From NCBI GenBank assembly GCA_910591455.2, contig OU342817.1, positions 1,139,480-1,203,479 of the forward strand: a stretch of DNA of 64,000 nt, in the 5' to 3' direction. Of the stretch, positions 25,507 through 37,400 are shown piece after piece. Below the pieces are notes generated by a model. The model did no database searches. It had not been told where the DNA came from and worked only from the letters and a program-made list of their open reading frames with translations. The DNA comes from Pholis gunnellus. Taxonomy: Eukaryota > Chordata > Actinopteri > Perciformes > Pholidae. Made by a program: the position numbers and the translations under genes. How positions within the stretch are numbered: the first letter of the stretch is position 1; the number at the start of each line of letters is the position of its first letter.

Positions 25507-28105
25507 TCAGTCGCTCAGGACGGTGTCGTGACACTTCTTCATGTGTAGCTTGAGGCTGTATTTGACGATGAAGCTCCTGGAGCACAGCGTGCAGCCGTAC
25601 GGCCGCTCCCCGGAGTGGACGCTCAGGTGCGACTTCAGGTGAGCCGACTGCGTGAACTTCTTGCCGCACTGGCTGCAGCAGAACGGCCTCTCGCCCGTGT
25701 GGATGCGCATGTGCACCTCCAGGTTCTGGGTGGTGGCATACGTCTTGGCGCACACGGCGCACACGAAGCGCCGCCCCCGGGCGCCCGGCTGCCCGTCGCC
25801 GTAGTGGCCAAAGTTCATCACGTCGTCGTCGTACTCGAACGCGGAGCCGCTGCTCTCCGACAGCTGGCAGTCCGTGGAGATGGAGCCCGTGACGCTGACC
25901 ATCTTGAGCCCGAAGGCGTCGCCGTCCAGGTTCTCGCTTTGGTGAAACTGAGAAAAGGTCACGTGGCCTTTCGACTGTTTGGTCCACGTGAGGCTGAGGT
26001 CCAGCTCTCTGTTTGTGGGGGACTCGGTCAGAGAGTTGTTACCGAAATACGTCTGTCTGTTGGAGCTCGGGGGGACCAGCGAGCAGTCCTGGTGGACCAG
26101 CTGGACGTCCGGGTCCACGTGTGAGGAGTAGGAACACACCGACTCGCCGGCCTCCATGTCGTCGTAGTCGCCGCCGCCGAGCTGTCCGGAGAAGCCCGGC
26201 TCGCTGCGAGGAGAGTCCAGACTGTAGACGGTCACGGTCTTCTTCTCGGCGAGCGGCTCGGAGGACGACTTCCTGTCGGCCTCTTCTCCTCCCGGCCAGC
26301 GTCTCTTGGTGCTCCGGCCGCCGGGCGGCGACGTGACGCTCTCTCTGGCTGCAGCCGCCGGTTTATTATCTGGAAGAAAAGAAGAAACGCTGAAAAATCT
26401 ACTTCCTGCAAGACCAGTTCAAGTCTGTAATATTTGGGATGAACAGATGTGCATCGCAGCAATGAACCCGTCCAGCAACGCGTCGACAAACACTCACCTT
26501 CCTCAAAGGTGTCGTTGCTGTCGGAGTCTTCGTCTTTGATCAACACCACGTCTGGAAGCTGGAAACGATGTAACGAGACTTTATGAGCAACAATACTCAC
26601 GTTCGATTAATCATAATCTTCAGTTAATTAACTACAAATAACAAATAACGCAGGAAATATGGATAACATGCAAACTCATCACGATAAAATGTCCCTTGAG
26701 ACGTGATTAGCAAGTTAAATTAAGGTTTAATTAAAAAGACATCAGGGACGGTTATAACACTGGATTATATTCTAAGATCGAGCTCCAGCCTCTGAGATGA
26801 ATTTAAAACATCTGCACCTTTGTCTGGAAACTTGAGAGCTGTTGTTGTTGTTGTTGTTGTTGTTGTTTTAATCTCAAAATCTCACTTTAATTATCAAAAA
26901 AGAACAAAAGACCTTTAGGTTTCTCAAGATAACATCAGGAATCTCTGACCTTCAGCTCAAGATAACGAGATCAGGGAATAATGACACGATATGAAGTGAC
27001 TTCATTCTACTTTAAAAATAAATCTGAAATATTATCAAGACAGAAGTTAAATGTACGGTGGCCATCGAGTTTTTCCATCTTGAGGAAAATCTGTAAATTG
27101 TATTAATGAGGGAACAATGTCTGCATTCACTTGTTTACATATTAACTTGATCTTGTTGATGATCCTAAGTGGTATATTTAATATTATTTTTATTTTTCCT
27201 CCAGACATTCAGCTGAGAGACGAAACGATCAATCGATTGAATGATCAAAAGAAAAGTAATTAGCAACTATTTTGATCATTTATTAATCATGTTTATGCTC
27301 CAGTCAAACGGCTTGCTGCTCTTTGTCTTACGTGATTGTAAATATTATATTTTGGGTTTCATTTATGTGATAGGCTTTTCTTTTTTTTTACCATTTACCA
27401 CTTTATTGTAAAGTTTTATAACAACTTGGTCACTAAAAATAACTTCCACTAAAAATAATCAAACTTTCGCAATTCAATATTTTTGAGAAAGCTTTTCATT
27501 ATTTTGTGATAAGTCATTATTTTTAAATATCAAATCATTATTTTGAGATAAGTCATTATTTTGAAAAACCAAGTCATTATTTTGAAAAGCTGACCGGGTC
27601 TGTTATTTCTACAGGAGGCTTTATCCAGTTTTTATCTTATTGTTTTTCTTTAACTGTCAGAAATGAACTTGCACATTTAGTGGACTTCTGGTTAAAGTAA
27701 TTAATAAGAGATGTTAACGAAGGTAAAGATAAACGATGTCTACGTTACCTCCTCCCGCACCACCACCACGACTCCTCCGGTAGAATCAGCGGTGTCTCCT
27801 CCGTCACCGTCCCGGTGCTGCTGCGGTGTTTCCGCCCGCTGTTGTTCGCCCTCCGCGACCGGTCCGAGCTCCGGTTCCACCGCCGCCTTTACCCCGCCGA
27901 GGCTCCCCCGGACCACGATGGACTCGATGAGGTGCAGCTTCTTCCTCAGATCCTCGTTCTCCTTGTGGCTCCGGCTGATCTCCATCTGCAGCACCGCGTA
28001 GCCTTCGTCCAGCACCTCGCAGATCTCCGCCACCGCCGCCTTGGTCAGGGCGCCCATGATGATGGAGAGCTGCTCGTGAAGAGCTCTGCTGCTTAGGACG
28101 GCCAT
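25507..28105 (-). CDS. C2H2 zinc-finger protein 2 of the cluster (three fingers)
   Basis: Three exons on the minus strand: 28105-27749, 26558-26498 and 26369-25507, all in phase, giving 426 residues. Exon 1 carries the same helical domain as the neighbours ([13 protein letters not shown]...[20 protein letters not shown]...[10 protein letters not shown]). The 61-bp exon 2 encodes [14 protein letters not shown], in which VVLI followed by acidic residues and serine resembles a SUMO-interacting motif and IKDE a sumoylation site. The last exon has a long serine/acid-rich linker and three C2H2 fingers near the C-terminus (about 335-420), joined by TGERPF and SGERPY linkers. It is probably a nuclear DNA-binding regulator of unknown target. 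Unlike gene 1 and gene 3 it lacks a fourth exon, because one short internal exon is absent or was not recognised. Confidence 0.9.
26838..26866. repeat. (GTT)n microsatellite
   Basis: Nine GTT units in intron 1 of zinc-finger gene 2. The rest of this intron (26559-27748) is AT-rich; 27500-27590 holds short TCATTATTTTGA repeats. No exon is seen in it. Confidence 0.85.
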
Positions 28106-28284
28106 GACAACCGGGACCCCTCTTAACGGGCAACACGGAGCTCCGAGGAGGCTCTGGAATGACGTCGGTACCGGAGCCGCCGACTATAAACCCGTTAAGA
28201 TGTTAAAGTTCTGCTCCCGTCGCTCGTTACAAAGACGACCAACGTTTTTTTCTTCTTTTTTTTTTTTTTTACAACTTCCTTCTC

Positions 28285-28315
28285 ACTCGCACTTCCGGTA
28301 TAACACTTCCGACTT
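28285..28315 (-). promoter_or_regulatory. ETS motif pair upstream of zinc-finger gene 2
   Basis: CACTTCCGGT (28290-28299) and CACTTCCGA lie about 190 bp upstream of the start codon, in CpG-rich DNA. This fits a TATA-less housekeeping-type promoter. Motif evidence only. Confidence 0.35.
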
Positions 28316-28319
28316 CAGA

Positions 28320-29685
28320 ATAAGAGCTTGTTGTTATTGTTGTGACCAACATGAGTCGGGATGTTTTTGGGTTCTTTAAAGCTGTTGTCAGAGCAACAAC
28401 AAACAAACACACCCAGTGTTTATTTAATCTATTCTCTCGTGTGTCTGATTGATGCCTATCGGCTCTAATACCGGATCTATTTAGGAAGATATTGATAATC
28501 TAATACCAAAGAAATCAAGAAATTCAAGCAAAATAACTTGATTTGAGTGAAGCCTTTGTATATTTGAAGGTGTGTGTTTGTGTTGTAAGTCCTTTGTGTA
28601 CTCGGTGTTTTTCTGCTGAATGAACAGTGAACAGCTGTTTCTGTTCTCAGTGTGTGAGTGTATTTGTTAGTGGGACCAGTCGGCTGGTGTTTCTCTGAGC
28701 TTCTATTGTGTGAAAGGCCTTCGTCTGTGATTCTCTTGTTTAGTGACACACAGGACGCACACAGACTCACACAGGACGCACAGCCTCAGTGAGCTGATGA
28801 ATAGTACTGGATGTTTTAGGCCCATTCCAGTACTTAGATTTCAGGTTTTCTTTTATAATTCACACAGAAAATATTCATACTTTTTAAACTATTTTTTTTT
28901 TTTTTTTATCAGTTTCTTGTAAATGTATGTAATCAGTGTAGCATTAAAGCATGGTGGCATTAGCATGCTAGCTAGATAACTAGCATACATGGCGGAATTA
29001 GCAAACTAGCTAGCAAACCAACGGTACACTAGCTAGCTTGCTAACTCCACTCGCTACGCTTCATAACGTTAAAACTCTACTGCTCGTTTTAGTCGCAGTA
29101 AGTCTGCTGAGTTGATACAGACGTTAGCCCGCTACAGCGGTCGCAATGGCAACGGTGCAAATAAAAAAATGGCCGCTACTCTGACCATCATGCTACGTTG
29201 ATTTGAATGTGAATGTTCGACTAATAAAGACAAAAAGTCCCAGAAATATCAAAAAAAGTCAAAGATTCAGTTTACAAAGATAGAAAAATAGCAATTCTTC
29301 ATATTTGAGAAGATGAAACGAGTCACGCACACACACACACACACACGCGCGCGCGCGAATGACGCAAACTGTTCATCCAACATCGCACGCTTTTAATTCC
29401 AGATTTACAACCAACCAAATAAAACCTTCACACGCTTCTTACAGGCGGTCGGTTCTCTACAGGAACTCTGTGCCGTCGCTCTGTTTGAGGTAAGAGTTAG
29501 AATCTGCGTCACGTGGTCGTCCTGTTGAGCGTCGTCTCAGGTTTCTACCAAAGTTCAGACGGTTACAACAGTCACAGCTATTTGAGTTCTTTAAAAGGCC
29601 TTCCACATAAAAAAAGATCTATTTAAAGGATTAGTTCAGTAACAGCAGTGAGGCTCTGGTCTGTCAGAGTGGATTCTTTACAGTA

Positions 29686-29722
<37 letters not shown>

Positions 29723-29732
29723 TAACAGCGGG
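28320..29732. other. Spacer between zinc-finger genes 2 and 3
   Basis: No exon is visible. Contents: a GCTAGC/CTAGCTAG-rich low-complexity patch at 28960-29045, (CA)n(CG)n at 29325-29357 and (TA)n at 29688-29717. The last few hundred bases probably contain the 3' UTR of zinc-finger gene 3. Confidence 0.5.
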
Positions 29733-32700
29733 TCACACCACAGTGTTGGGCCCTGCCGTGTGGTGCTTCTGCTGATGGATCCTCAGGTTCTGCTTCCCGG
29801 CGAACCTCTTCCCGCAGTGCTGGCAGGCGAACGGCCGCTCCCCGGTGTGGACGCTCTGGTGCGTCTTCAGGTGTCCCGACTGCGTGAAGCGCTTGCCGCA
29901 CTGGGCGCAGCTGTACGGCCGCTCGCCCGTGTGAACGCGCACGTGCGTCTCCAGGCTGCGGGACGACGTGAAGCACTTCCCGCAGTAGCTGCAGATGAAG
30001 CGCCTGCCGTCCCTGCAGAACCGGTTCAGCTCCAGCGGGTCCAGCTGGGAGACGCCGAGGCCAAACGCCGCGGGGAAACCGGCGACGTTCAGGTCCGACA
30101 CATTGTCCGGCAGCGTGGACCGGTGGTGGATGGGCGCCATGCCCAGCGGGCCCTGATTGGTCCACGAGGAGCACAGATCCAGGTCTGTGTCGTAGGGGAG
30201 GGAGCTGATCAGGGTTGCGCCCCGTTTGAGCTCTGAGGCGGGGCTTCCCCTGGACCCAGACAGGAAGGGCCTCCTCGTCCGGACCGCAGACGGAGTCTCG
30301 CAGTCCGACTCCGAGGCCAGGTCGAACGCCACGTCTGAGGAGAGGCTCTCGGCGGCGCCCGCGGGGCCCGGAGACCCCGGTGCACTGTGGGTCCCCCGGT
30401 GCTCCGACGGCCCGTCGCTGTTCTGGTCCCACAGCCTCAGGGTGGCGGCTGCGGAGTGGACCGTCATCCCAGAGGGCCCTTCTTCACTGTCGTCGCTGTC
30501 CGACAGCTGCACCTCTGTTCCTTCAGACACACAAACAAACAAACACAAACACAGTGAGACAAACACTCTGTTTTCACATAGAAACCACAGACTGTCGATA
30601 AGAAGTGGACGCAGTCGTCGTGACGTCGCTCATTGGTTTGTACATTTCAAATTGAAGCCTCAAGTGGCAATTTGGCCGTCGCCATCTTGGTTTTTTGCAA
30701 CCACTGAACAGGAAGTGACCATATCTGGACTGAGGAGGAGCGACGTAGAGACGCCCTAAAGCATCCCCTGCTTTATGGTCTGTTTGACTCTAAATGGACC
30801 ATCATTTACTAAATGAACATCATGCTGTATTGAAGAAGACTTGAAACTAGAGATTGAGACCATAAACTCATGTTTACAATGTTTACTGAGGTAATAAATC
30901 AAGAGAGAAGTAGAGTCATTTTCTCATAGACTTCTATACAACCAGAGGAGTCGCCCCCTGGTGGACACTAGTTGGTATTGCAACTGCGGTGCATGAAATT
31001 TCATATAAAAGATCAAAGACTTGAAATAAAACAGAAGTAAAGTGACCGTAGCTTCCACTGAGATGACGGTGAACAACCTTCAAAGAGAGGACGCTGTGGT
31101 GAATAAAGACGTTATCTTCACATCGTAGCCGGTTCATAAATAAACGTTCACTTTACAGTCGCTCCTCTCTCACCGTCCTCGTTGAGCAGCAGCTCCTCCT
31201 CGTCCTCCTCGTTCACCTCCTCTTTCTCCGACTCCTCCTTTATCAGAACTACATCCTGGTCCTTCAGCTCCTCTGCTGCTGCTGAAGAGTCCTGAAGGTA
31301 GAGAAGAACGTAATCATCAACCTCTGATAGACTTCAATGATTACAGACGTTACACCTCGACGTCACGTAAAGAGTAACATTCATTCACCAAACTCCAGCA
31401 GAAAGCTTCACGCTGACTAAAGGCTGCGGTGATGCTTTCAAACCAGCAGAAATAACACAAGAAATGTCCCGTTAATCCATAAAAACAGTTCCAGGTCATA
31501 CAGACGAATATCTTATTTATATCATCGTAGTTTTATTGACAGTCAGCTGAAAATAAACACTGAACTCTTTTATACGTTCGTTCACCAAAAGCTAATTACT
31601 GTTGACCTTCCCTCAAACAACCAACTCAACAATTATTAAACAAAAGAACCAACTCTCTCTCTTTGTAGTCATACTGTGTCTCTTTGTAGTCATACTGTGT
31701 CTCTTTGTAGTCATACTGTGTCTCTTTGAGTCTCTTTGTAGTCATACTGTGTCTCTTTGTAGTCATACTGTGTCTCTTTGTAGTCATACTGTGTCTCTTT
31801 GAGTCTCTTTGTAGTCATACTGTGTCTCTTTGTAGTCATACTGTGTCTCTTTGCAGTTGTTTTGTGTTTCTTTGAGGTCAATGTGTGTCTTTGTGGTTGT
31901 TTTGCCCCTTCTGTTGTTGTACGCTGCTTTGCATCTCTTTGTAGTTGCGTTGTACTCTCTGTAGTCTCTTTGTGTTCATCTTTGAGTCTCTTCCTCGCTG
32001 GTTCGGGTCTGTTTGAGTGACCTCTTGTAGGTGTTGGTCAGGGGGGTCTCTGACCCTTTGGCCCCTGAGCCTGGTGGTCTCGTTCGGCGGCCCTTCCTCA
32101 CACAGAGAGAACGTGTTGAAGCAGACGAGGTGTTTGAGAGAACCAACCTGTGAGGTCGAGGTCGGCTCAGTCGTGACCTCTGACACGGGGACTCGTCCAC
32201 TTCTTCTGAGATTTACTTTCATCTGTTTGGGCCCCGCTGCTGCTGAGGAACGCTCTGCATGAGAAACAACATTAATATTGATTTATTTCATGTTGGATGA
32301 AGAAGAGTACTTACTGCTGTGTATAAGTACACATGTTACTTATGATACAGTAATTGTACACATACTGTACTGTGTGTGAGCAATGTGACGCTTATTGATA
32401 CGAGTTTATCTTCTATGAACTTGGTTCAGTGAAGTAACAATTTAAGAATAGTTCGTTTAAAACGGTGGTGCGTTCACTGACAGGTCTGTGTGTCACCGAA
32501 ATGTAAATGCCGGACACACTTGAGTGTTTGTGGGGTAAACAAACTAAAACCCACCGGGAGTGAAGTCCACACAGCTCCCCCCGTCCTCCAGCCCTCCGTA
32601 GCCCAACCTCCCGACGGTCCTCCGGCGGTGCTCCCGGTGGTCGACGAGGCTCTCCATCAGCCCCAGCTTCCTCCTCAGGTCCTGGTTCTCCTTGTGGCTC

Positions 32701-32828
32701 CGGCTGATCTCGAGCCTCAACACCGCGTAGCCTTCGTCCACCAGCTCGCAGATCTCCGACACCGCGGCGCCGGTCAGCGCCTCCATGATGGACGTTAACT
32801 GACAGTGGAGCGCCTTGTAGACCGTCAT
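29733..32828 (-). CDS. C2H2 zinc-finger protein 3 of the cluster (three fingers)
   Basis: Four exons on the minus strand: 32828-32555, 32254-32148, 31291-31174 and 30520-29733, with matching phases, giving 428 residues. Exon 1 has the shared helical domain (LHCQLTSIMEALT...SEICELVDEGYAVLRLEISR...KENQDLRRKL). Exon 3 is strongly acidic and contains DVVLIKEESEKEE, a SUMO-interacting-like VVLI and an IKEE sumoylation-type site. The last exon ends with three C2H2 fingers (about residues 338-420), with TGERPY and TGERPF linkers; the final finger spacing is H-x4-H (HQQKHH). Probably a nuclear DNA-binding regulator. A tandem paralog of the two preceding genes, with no ortholog recognised. Confidence 0.9.
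30590..30970 (+). repeat. Interspersed repeat R1, copy D, with CTCF-like motif
   Basis: Lies in intron 3 of zinc-finger gene 3. It shows the fuller left part of the family (AGACTGTCGATAAGAAG, GCCATCTTGGTTTTTTGCAA). CGCCCCCTGGTGG is at 30952-30964. Confidence 0.9.
31655..31855. repeat. 21-bp tandem repeat
   Basis: About nine copies of CTTTGTAGTCATACTGTGTCT in intron 2 of zinc-finger gene 3, with two shortened units (TTTGAGTCT). Degenerate related sequence continues to about 32080. Confidence 0.92.
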
Positions 32829-33361
32829 CTTCTTCTGTCTCCTCTAAAAGTGGGTTAACGGAACAACTTCCGCAATGCCACCTTCAAAACAAAAGCTTCA
32901 GAGAGGATCGCCGGGGTGCTGCCTTCGAGTGCGCTTCGTAAACTATATATTCGATTTCTATGTTAAACCATATTTATTTTACTATTTTATGTTACTCTGT
33001 TGTTTGTTTGGTTAAATCTTTGCACTACTGTTTAGTTAGATTTAATATTATTCTATTTCATTATCTTCTTTTGCTCCACTGTATTTGTTTGACATCTATA
33101 GATAATTGCATATTTAGCATATTATATATTTTAATGCTAAGCAGCTGATCAGTTGGTAAAACGTGACGCATTACGACTGATCATATGTTCTGTAGTGTAG
33201 TTAAAACACACCGAACGCTACTTACAGGTTGTGGGGAAATACAAAAGTTGAGTAAAAGTTGAACTAACCTGTAGTTGTATTATTTACCACAGTCCATGAA
33301 CGCAGCACCAGGTCGGTTTCTACAGTAACGCTTTTAACAACAGAAGAAGAAGAAGAAGAAG
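32829..33361. other. Divergent intergenic region between zinc-finger gene 3 and dnaaf11
   Basis: Only 533 bp separate the start codons of two divergently transcribed genes, so their promoters lie here. The zinc-finger side has an ETS-like AACTTCCGC (32866-32874) in CpG-richer DNA. The dnaaf11 side has an X-box (33316-33329). The middle is AT-rich. Confidence 0.6.
33316..33329 (+). promoter_or_regulatory. dnaaf11: Candidate X-box (RFX site) of dnaaf11
   Basis: GTTTCTACAGTAAC satisfies the X-box pattern RYYNYY-N(1-3)-RRNRAC and lies 33-46 bp upstream of the dnaaf11 ATG. RFX factors drive ciliary genes through such boxes close to the start site, so position and gene identity agree. Not tested. 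Confidence 0.55.
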
Positions 33362-34382
33362 ATGGTCTTCAGTGAGTTTATCGTTATTCTGCTTTTATAT
33401 TGTTAACCACCGTTATGTTTAAATGATGCCTTTAACTTTATATTTCCTAAATAATATGAGTTAGTAGGTCTAGTTAGTGATGACGTAACTACTATTATTA
33501 CTAATATAAGAAGCTTTTTCTCGTTTTCTTTGTTTTGTTGTTGTTTTGTGTCTTTGTGGAACTGTTGTGTCTCTTTGTAGTCTTGTTGTCTCTCTTTGTA
33601 GTCGTGTCTCTGTGGTAGTTTGTGTCTCTTTGAAGTGTATATATATATAAATATATATATTTATATATATATATATATATTTTAATCAAATAAGAGACGT
33701 GGCAAATAGTCAAAGTTTCAAACTTCAGTTTACAAAAGCTGAGCGTTGAATCAGATTCATGTTGTAGATGTATGTGATAAAAAGTGAACAATGATTAATG
33801 TTGGAGAGATTATGTTGGACTTCAACCAAAATAAGTGACTCATTTGTGTCAAAATAATCAGTAACAACGTCAGTGAATACAACGGTAGTGCTGCTGTAGA
33901 AACAGAGCGACCCTCCTCGTGGTTTCATGCGTATTAAATATCTTCTTCTCTCTTATTATGTCACGTTTGCGTCCGTCCAGTCACAGAGGACCTGGTCCGC
34001 CGGCGGGCCGAGCACAACGAGTGTGAGATCTTCTCCCTGGAGGAGGTCTCTCTGCACCAGCAGGACATCGAGAGGATGCAGCACCTGGACCGGTGGTGCA
34101 GAGAGCTGAGGATCCTCTACCTGCAGAGCAACCTCATTCCGAGGATCGGTGAGGGAACACACGAGCAGCTATGACACAGCTTTAATACACACTGACACAT
34201 TCCAATCATTCGTTTAACATCTCCTTCATCTCATCGGTTCATCCAGAGAACGTCGGCCGTCTGAAGAAGCTGCAGTATTTGAATCTGGCCTTGAACAACA
34301 TTGAAGTCATTGAAAACCTCGAAGGTATGTTTTGGCTGGAGGGTTCCAACCAGGGCTGCAACTAACTATTCATTGAGTCGTG

Positions 34383-34426
<44 letters not shown>

Positions 34427-37400
34427 CGCGTGCGCGTGTGCGTGTGTGGTTGTGTGTGTGTGTGTGTGTTGCGTCCTGTCTTCAGGCTGTGAGAGTCTCC
34501 AGAAGCTGGACCTGACGGTGAACTTCGTGGGCCTCCTGAGCAGCGTTGAGTCTCTGCGGCACAACGTCCTCCTCACGGAGCTCTTCCTGGTGGGGAACCC
34601 CTGCGCTCAGTTCGAGGGCTACCGGCAGTACGTGGTGGCCGCTCTGCCTCAGCTCAAGGTGAGTTTAACTAAACCGCCCGAGTTTAAACCGGAAGAATCC
34701 ACAAAGACAAAATGTTTAAGATTCACAAGGTAGAGACAGAACAGGCTGATGGACGTTAGTCTACAGACACAGTTGTTTAAAAGTGTTGAAGATGATGAGG
34801 AAGAGGAGAACATTAGGAAGAGGAGAAACGGGATAATTGTTTTTATTACAACCTGGATCACATTATATGGGTCTTTGTCTCCGTCCTCAGTGGCTGGACG
34901 GGACGGAGATCAGCCGGTCGGAGAGGATTCGGGCCTCTCGGGGCCTCGAGGAGGCGAGGAGACGAGTGTGGGAGCAGGAGGAGGAGTACCTGAAGAGGAG
35001 AGGAGAGGAGAAAGAGGAGGCGCTGAGGGAGAAAGGAGACGAGGAGAGGAAGCCGGGCTCCGACGGCCGCTGGTACACTGACATCAACGCGGCCGCGTGA
35101 GTACAAGCGTCGCTAAAGAGAGGCGCTATCCTGTTGCATTCTGGGAAATGTAGGATGTCTTTTTTTTTTTGTGGGGGGCTCTTGACTCGTACTAGAGACT
35201 TAAAGTCTCAGGGTGCGTTCCATCCTACAATACTACCATACTATGTATTCAGTATGTCTTAATACATAGCATGCCAAAATACCCACAATCCTTTGCACAG
35301 CAGAAGTCACAGACAGCCCACTGACGGCTCGCGCTACAGACCACGATGTTCATAAGAGGGTCAAGGTGTGATGTTGTGACGAAGGCTGTTCTCTTTGAGA
35401 GCAGCTGAGAGTAAAAAGACAAAGAAAGCCTTTTATAGAAACACATCTAATATGTTTGAGATGATAACTTGGGAAAGTGAACAAATTTGAGGAACAAAAA
35501 AACTATGAAAAACTATTAATAGCAAAGAAAAGTCGGTGGAAACCTCTCACGTTGTCACTACATCCAGTTTGAGTTCAGGTGAAAAGAGAAAGTTCGATAG
35601 AAATAAACACAAGAGGACAGAGAGGAGGAGGAAAGAGTCTCGTTGAGGTAAAGTCAGGTCTCTAAAGCTCAGTTTATTCAAAGGTCGTTGTATCATTGAA
35701 CTAAAAAACTACTTTTCTTAGAGTCCAAAGTGAAAACTTTAGAAAAATAAATAGAAATATTGGTGTAATTTTAGTATTTTTATGTATTAAACTGCCCCAT
35801 AAGGAGTTGAAATAACCCACACGGACCTGATACAGGTGAGGGTTAAACCATCACTGATGGATCTCCGTCTCTGCAGCCCAGCGTTGGTGGAGAACCAGGA
35901 GAACCAGGAGAACCAGGAGAACCAGGAGGTGGAGGAGAACCTGGACGAGGAGCGGCGGGAGAAGGAGTTCTGGCACACGCCGTGTCCGTTCACGCCCGAG
36001 TCTCGTCTGGAGGCTCACCGCCACCTGGAGGAGAAGAAGAAGACGAAGGAGAAGTGAGTGCTCGCTGTGTTTAAGGCCTCAGCTTCAACCAACATGATAC
36101 AAAATCTGTTTCTCGATCGATCAGAGACTTGAGGCGGAGTGTTGTAGTTTCCTCTCTTGGCCACTTGGTGTCGCTACAACACCAGCCGATCAGGCGGCCT
36201 CCCACACTGACTCAGGATCAGTTTCACCACAACCCCGGCGCTCATGCTCCAAAACAAACGTGAGGAACAATCTACCCTCATAATAAAAACACATAATAAG
36301 ATAAAGTGACACGTTTAAAGCTAATCTGACTGACTCAGCACTTCCGTAGATGTTAAATAAAGTGAGTTTTCCTGACTGGATAGCTGTGAACGCTAATGTT
36401 TGATTTTAGACTTGAGACATGTTGGATATTGGATATTTGTAAAAACCACAAGACTGTAGATAAGAAGAGAACGTAGTCGTCGTGACGTCTCTCATTGGTT
36501 TATGGACTGATGTTTTAGGGCAATTTGGCCGTCGCCATCTTGGTTTTTTTTGCAACCAGTGAACAGGAAGTGATCGTATCTGGACTGAGGAGGAGCGACG
36601 TAGAGACGCCGTATACGTCTCTGGTAGAGACCTGTCAATCACTGTGTAGCCCCGCCCCTAAAGCATCCCCTGCTTTATGGTCTGTGTGACTCTAAATGGA
36701 CCATCATTTACTAAATGAACATCATGCTGTATTGAAGAAGACTTGAAACTAGAGATTGAGACCATAAACTCATGTTTACAATGTTTACTGAGGTAATAAA
36801 TCAAGAGAGAAGTAGAGTCATTTTCTCATAGACTTCTATACAACCAGAGGAGTCGCCCCCTGGTGGACACTAGAGAGAATGCAGCTTTAACACGTGAAGC
36901 GTCGGCTTCACCGGAGGCTGCCGGTGTGACGTTTCTACAGGACCGTCAGCAGGAACAGATGACGGGACGTTCAGTCCGGGTTCATCTGTCGGGTTAATGA
37001 GAAGCTTTCAGGCTCAGAACAAACTGTTCTGTGAGAGGAGACGTGAGCAGGTTCAGAGGGTCGGAGGGGATCGAGGTTGGTTTCTACGTCTGTGACGTTG
37101 GAGGAGCCCGACGATCCTGAATGAGTGTGTTTCGGTGTGCTGGACGGATCTCTCTGATGGCTGCTGTCTTTTTTGACCTTAACTTTTTTGTTGTTTGCAG
37201 TTGTTGTCATTGAAAAAGAAGTTTTTTAATTGGTCTGAGGGTTTTGTGAGCATCGCTCTTGATTTAGTGCCCAGCCTCTGTAGATGAAGCCGGGACCGTA
37301 ACGCTGATAAAAGACCAGAGAAATAGACCTGACGTGTGACACATCTGTGGAGCAATAAAACCATGAAGCCTCCAGCACTGATCCAGCTCCTCTGAGACTT

